From: Microvirga sp. SRT01
Lineage (GTDB): Bacteria > Pseudomonadota > Alphaproteobacteria > Sphingomonadales > Sphingomonadaceae
Length of the DNA: 64,000 bases
Direction of reading: 5' to 3'
Assembly (NCBI GenBank): GCA_018139225.1
Contig: JAGSNX010000008.1
Span: 1 to 64,000, forward strand
Part shown: one piece after another, positions 61,694-64,000 of the stretch
Layout: each line of letters opens with the position of its first letter
Numbering within the stretch: position 1 is the first letter of the stretch
Position numbers and translations under genes: made by a program
Notes under the pieces: model-generated
What the model saw: only the letters and a program-made list of their open reading frames with translations
Databases searched by the model: none
What the model was told of the DNA's origin: nothing

Positions 61694-63153
61694 GACCGTG
61701 CTCCCAATCGGCGGGTGGCGAGCGCGAGTAGGGTCAGCGCCAGCGCTAGCCAGCCCACCACGATCACGAGGCCCGGCAGCGCCGCGGTGGCGAGCGTCCT
61801 GCCGTCGGGCGGGACGAACCGGAAATCGGGCATCGCCCGCCAATGATCGCCGGACACGCGCTTGCGGCGGTCGGCGCCCGCGTCCCTGGCGGTGTCGTCG
61901 GCATAGCGGACGCCCTCCGCCTGCATGCGGTTCAGCCGCTGCACCAGGGCGTAGCGATAGGCCTCCGCCTGTTCGAGGAAGCGGCGATGTCCGGCGACAT
62001 CGGTGCCGGCCGCGGCCATCGACAGCGAGCGCAGCGCAATCGCCGGGCTGAGCACACCGATCGCCGCGACGATGCCGTTCTGCCGCGCCTGCGCGGCGAA
62101 ACTGTCGGTGGCATAACGGTCGAACAGCGACGCGGTCATCCGTTCGCCCTCCATCGCCACCACGCCCTTGTAGTTGACGGGCAGGTCCTCGACCCTGTCG
62201 ACGCCGTAGCGCGCGAGCACCGATTGCTGGAAGGCGGCGAAATGCGGGTCGTCGGGATCGTGGCTGTCGCCCATCGTGCGAAGGTCGCGCGCGATCGCGA
62301 CATCGGTCTGCAACCGGTTCGCCAGCGGCACCGCGGCGCTCGCCAGATCGGGCGCGACGCGCGGCACCAGCACCAGCGTCACCGCCCACACCGCCACCAG
62401 CGCCAGCAACGCATCCCGGCTGCGCCGGACCAGCGCCGAGACGAGCAGGATCAGGACCGCCCACGCTGCGAGATAGATGGCGTAGCCCAGAGCGATGAGG
62501 GACATCGGCGCCAGCATGTATTGGGCCAGCGCGCCCGGCTGGCCGGCGATCAGCAGCAGCCCGATCATCGCCGGCGCGCCCGCGATCAGCGCGACCGTAC
62601 CCAGCGCCAGCAGCTTGCCGCGCACCACCTGACGCCGGCTGGCCCCCTGCAGCATCAGCAGGCGCAGCGTGCCGCGCTCGGTCTCGCGGGCCAGCCCGCC
62701 GTAGCCGAGGAAGATCAGCAGCAGCGGCGCCACCACCTGCAACACGAAGGCGGGCGTCAGCTGGCCGAAGCGGACCAGCAGCGAGCTTTGCCGCACGTCG
62801 CCGAAATTGGCGGTGTTCTGGCGATGCCCCTCCAGGAACATGCTGTTGCCGGTATAGGCGTCGACCCCGGGATCGAACGCCGCGAGCGGCCCCGGCGGGC
62901 GGAAGATGAAGGTGCCGTAATGCACCATCCGGTGCGGATGCCGGTCGGGCTGCGCATCGAATGCGCGTTCGGCGACATGGGCATGACGGTCGCGCAGCGC
63001 GGCGACGCCGTTCCGGTGCGCCCACGAACTCGCCACCGCCACCAACGTCAGCAGCACCAGCATCGCAAAGGCGATCACCGCGACGCGGTTGCGCGCCATC
63101 ATCCGCAATTCGTCGCGCGCGATCAGGCGAACGGTCCGATCCCCGACGCTCAT
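61690..63153 (-). CDS. ABC transporter permease with DUF3526
   Basis: 487 residues. First helix near residue 25-45 (NRVAVIAFAMLVLLTLVAVA), an extracytoplasmic segment, then LTPAFVLQVVAPLLLIFLGY, GLARETERGTLRLLMLQGAS and further helices to AALPGLVIVVGWLALALTLL at the end. Same architecture as the downstream permease. It starts within the ATPase stop (ATGA). Confidence 0.85.
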   Translation of the reverse strand: MSVGDRTVRLIARDELRMMARNRVAVIAFAMLVLLTLVAVASSWAHRNGVAALRDRHAHVAERAFDAQPDRHPHRMVHYGTFIFRPPGPLAAFDPGVDAYTGNSMFLEGHRQNTANFGDVRQSSLLVRFGQLTPAFVLQVVAPLLLIFLGYGGLARETERGTLRLLMLQGASRRQVVRGKLLALGTVALIAGAPAMIGLLLIAGQPGALAQYMLAPMSLIALGYAIYLAAWAVLILLVSALVRRSRDALLALVAVWAVTLVLVPRVAPDLASAAVPLANRLQTDVAIARDLRTMGDSHDPDDPHFAAFQQSVLARYGVDRVEDLPVNYKGVVAMEGERMTASLFDRYATDSFAAQARQNGIVAAIGVLSPAIALRSLSMAAAGTDVAGHRRFLEQAEAYRYALVQRLNRMQAEGVRYADDTARDAGADRRKRVSGDHWRAMPDFRFVPPDGRTLATAALPGLVIVVGWLALALTLLALATRRLGARS

Positions 63154-63998
63154 GCGGCCACCTGCCCGCTATTCTCTTGGGCGTCGCTCACTTGCCCATC
63201 GCTCATCTGCGCGCCGACCGCCTGGAAGCGCGCGTGGAGGGCGCGCACATCGAACCGCTCCGGCCCGCTCGCGGTCACTTCGTGCGCGACGCGCCCTGCT
63301 TCCAGAAACGCGATCCGGTCGGCGACATCGGCCGCGGACAACAGGTCGTGCGTCACCATCAGCACCGCGGTGCCCCGCGCGCGCACCGCGACCAGCAGCG
63401 CGTTGAAGTCCGCCGTGGCACGCGGATCGAGCCCCGAGGTCGGCTCGTCGAGCAGCAGCACCGGCACCTGTCGCAGCAGCGCGACCGCGATCGCGACCTT
63501 TTGCCGCATACCCTTGGAAAAGCCGCCCAGCCGCTGGTCCCATGCGCGGTCCTGCAACCCCGCCGCGGCCAGCGCATCGGTGATCGCGGTGCGGTTCCGG
63601 TGGTGTCCCGATCGCCCGGCGGGCTGCTGACCGGCCCCCTGACCGGAGAGCGCGAGCAGGTAATCGACATTCTCGACCGCTGAGAGATGCTCGTAGAGCG
63701 CGACATTCTCCGGCAGGTACGCGATGCGGCGACGGGCCTCGTCCGGGTTCGCGGCGGGATCGATCCCGCATACCGCGACCATTCCCGACTGCGCGCGGGT
63801 GAAGCCCAGCAGCGCCGACAGGGTGGTCGACTTGCCCGCACCGTTTCCGCCCAGCAGCGCGGTGATGCTGCCCGCCGGCACCGCCAGTGACAGGCGATCC
63901 AGCACGCGATGCGCACCATAGGCGAGCGTCAGATCGTCGATGCGGATCGGGTCCGTGACGGACGAAGAGGGCGTCATAAGGGACGAAGGGGGCGTCAT
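63150..63998 (-). CDS. ABC transporter ATP-binding protein
   Basis: 282 residues. Walker A GGNGAGKST (50-58), Q-loop RRRIAYLPENVALY, signature LGGFSKGMRQKVAIAVALL, Walker B VLLLDEPTSGLDP, H-loop VLMVTHDLLSAADV. The C-terminal ~30 residues are variable. First gene of a three-gene leftward operon whose promoter lies just outside the window. An ATG seven codons in is an alternative start. Substrate unknown. Confidence 0.92.
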   Translation of the reverse strand: MTPPSSLMTPSSSVTDPIRIDDLTLAYGAHRVLDRLSLAVPAGSITALLGGNGAGKSTTLSALLGFTRAQSGMVAVCGIDPAANPDEARRRIAYLPENVALYEHLSAVENVDYLLALSGQGAGQQPAGRSGHHRNRTAITDALAAAGLQDRAWDQRLGGFSKGMRQKVAIAVALLRQVPVLLLDEPTSGLDPRATADFNALLVAVRARGTAVLMVTHDLLSAADVADRIAFLEAGRVAHEVTASGPERFDVRALHARFQAVGAQMSDGQVSDAQENSGQVAA

Positions 63999-64000
63999 CG

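Noticed and set aside
60419..63025. A single 868-codon leftward frame
   Set aside because: Its first half lies over the upper permease in a different frame and is Arg/Ala-rich without family character. The true gene begins at ATG 61693 with a normal membrane-protein start and overlap.
61843..63630. A 595-codon rightward frame
   Set aside because: Antisense to the permease and ATPase genes, which have strong motifs. Its composition (His/Arg/Gln) is typical of a shadow frame in GC-rich DNA.

Overview
The window is high-GC DNA with the gene style of a sphingomonad (Sphingomonas, Sphingobium or a close relative). The signs are two large TonB-dependent receptors with paired 2OG-Fe(II) oxygenases, a sphingomonad-type RepA/ParA plasmid backbone, and a Wza/Wzc/Wzy exopolysaccharide (EPS) locus. 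No rRNA or tRNA gene and no CRISPR array was seen. A replication initiator flanked by iterons, plus a ParA/ribbon-helix-helix pair, suggests a plasmid or chromid, or an integrated one. That is an inference from gene content.

Layout. 0-2.4 kb: a partial gene, a lipoprotein, a frameshifted exonuclease relic and a small secreted protein. 2.9-7.0 kb: TonB receptor 1 convergent with an aldo/keto reductase. 7.2-9.7 kb: a tyrosine recombinase, a putative immunity gene, the C-terminal remnant of a toxin and a secreted protein. 9.9-14.7 kb: TonB receptor 2 and two divergent, paralogous 2OG-Fe(II) oxygenases. 14.7-19.9 kb: plasmid backbone with parDE, three micro-genes, an 8-bp-phased GTCGAC palindromic array, repA with iterons on both sides, a second replication-type protein, parA and a small RHH partner.

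19.9-51.7 kb is a Wzx/Wzy-type EPS locus. One leftward run holds rmlB-rmlD-rmlA behind a truncated rmlC. A glycosyltransferase and an SDR lie divergent to a rightward run of a small priming sugar-phosphate transferase, a WbpM-like dehydratase, gmd and fcl. A leftward run of about 18 kb starts with wza and wzc. It continues with an unknown membrane-anchored protein, a hexuronate epimerase and a TviB-type dehydrogenase, then neuB, neuC, neuA and a 2-hydroxyacid dehydrogenase. It ends with wzx, glycosyltransferases, a methyltransferase, wzy and another epimerase. Nearly all genes of this run overlap or abut. Together they predict an acidic polymer with a nonulosonic (sialic-acid-like) residue, a hexuronic acid, GDP-fucose-derived sugar and an N-acetyl-dideoxyhexose at the reducing end. 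A Tat-exported beta-helix protein and an O-antigen-ligase-family protein close the locus.

52-60.4 kb is accessory DNA. It has unknown secreted proteins, an MNT-HEPN gene split by one in-frame stop, two diverged tandem copies of a ~340-bp non-coding element, a GGDEF protein with a ruined GGDEF motif, a divergent XRE regulator/unknown-gene pair around a perfect inverted-repeat promoter, and an IS481-like transposase remnant. 60.4-64 kb is a three-gene ABC exporter operon ending at the window edge.
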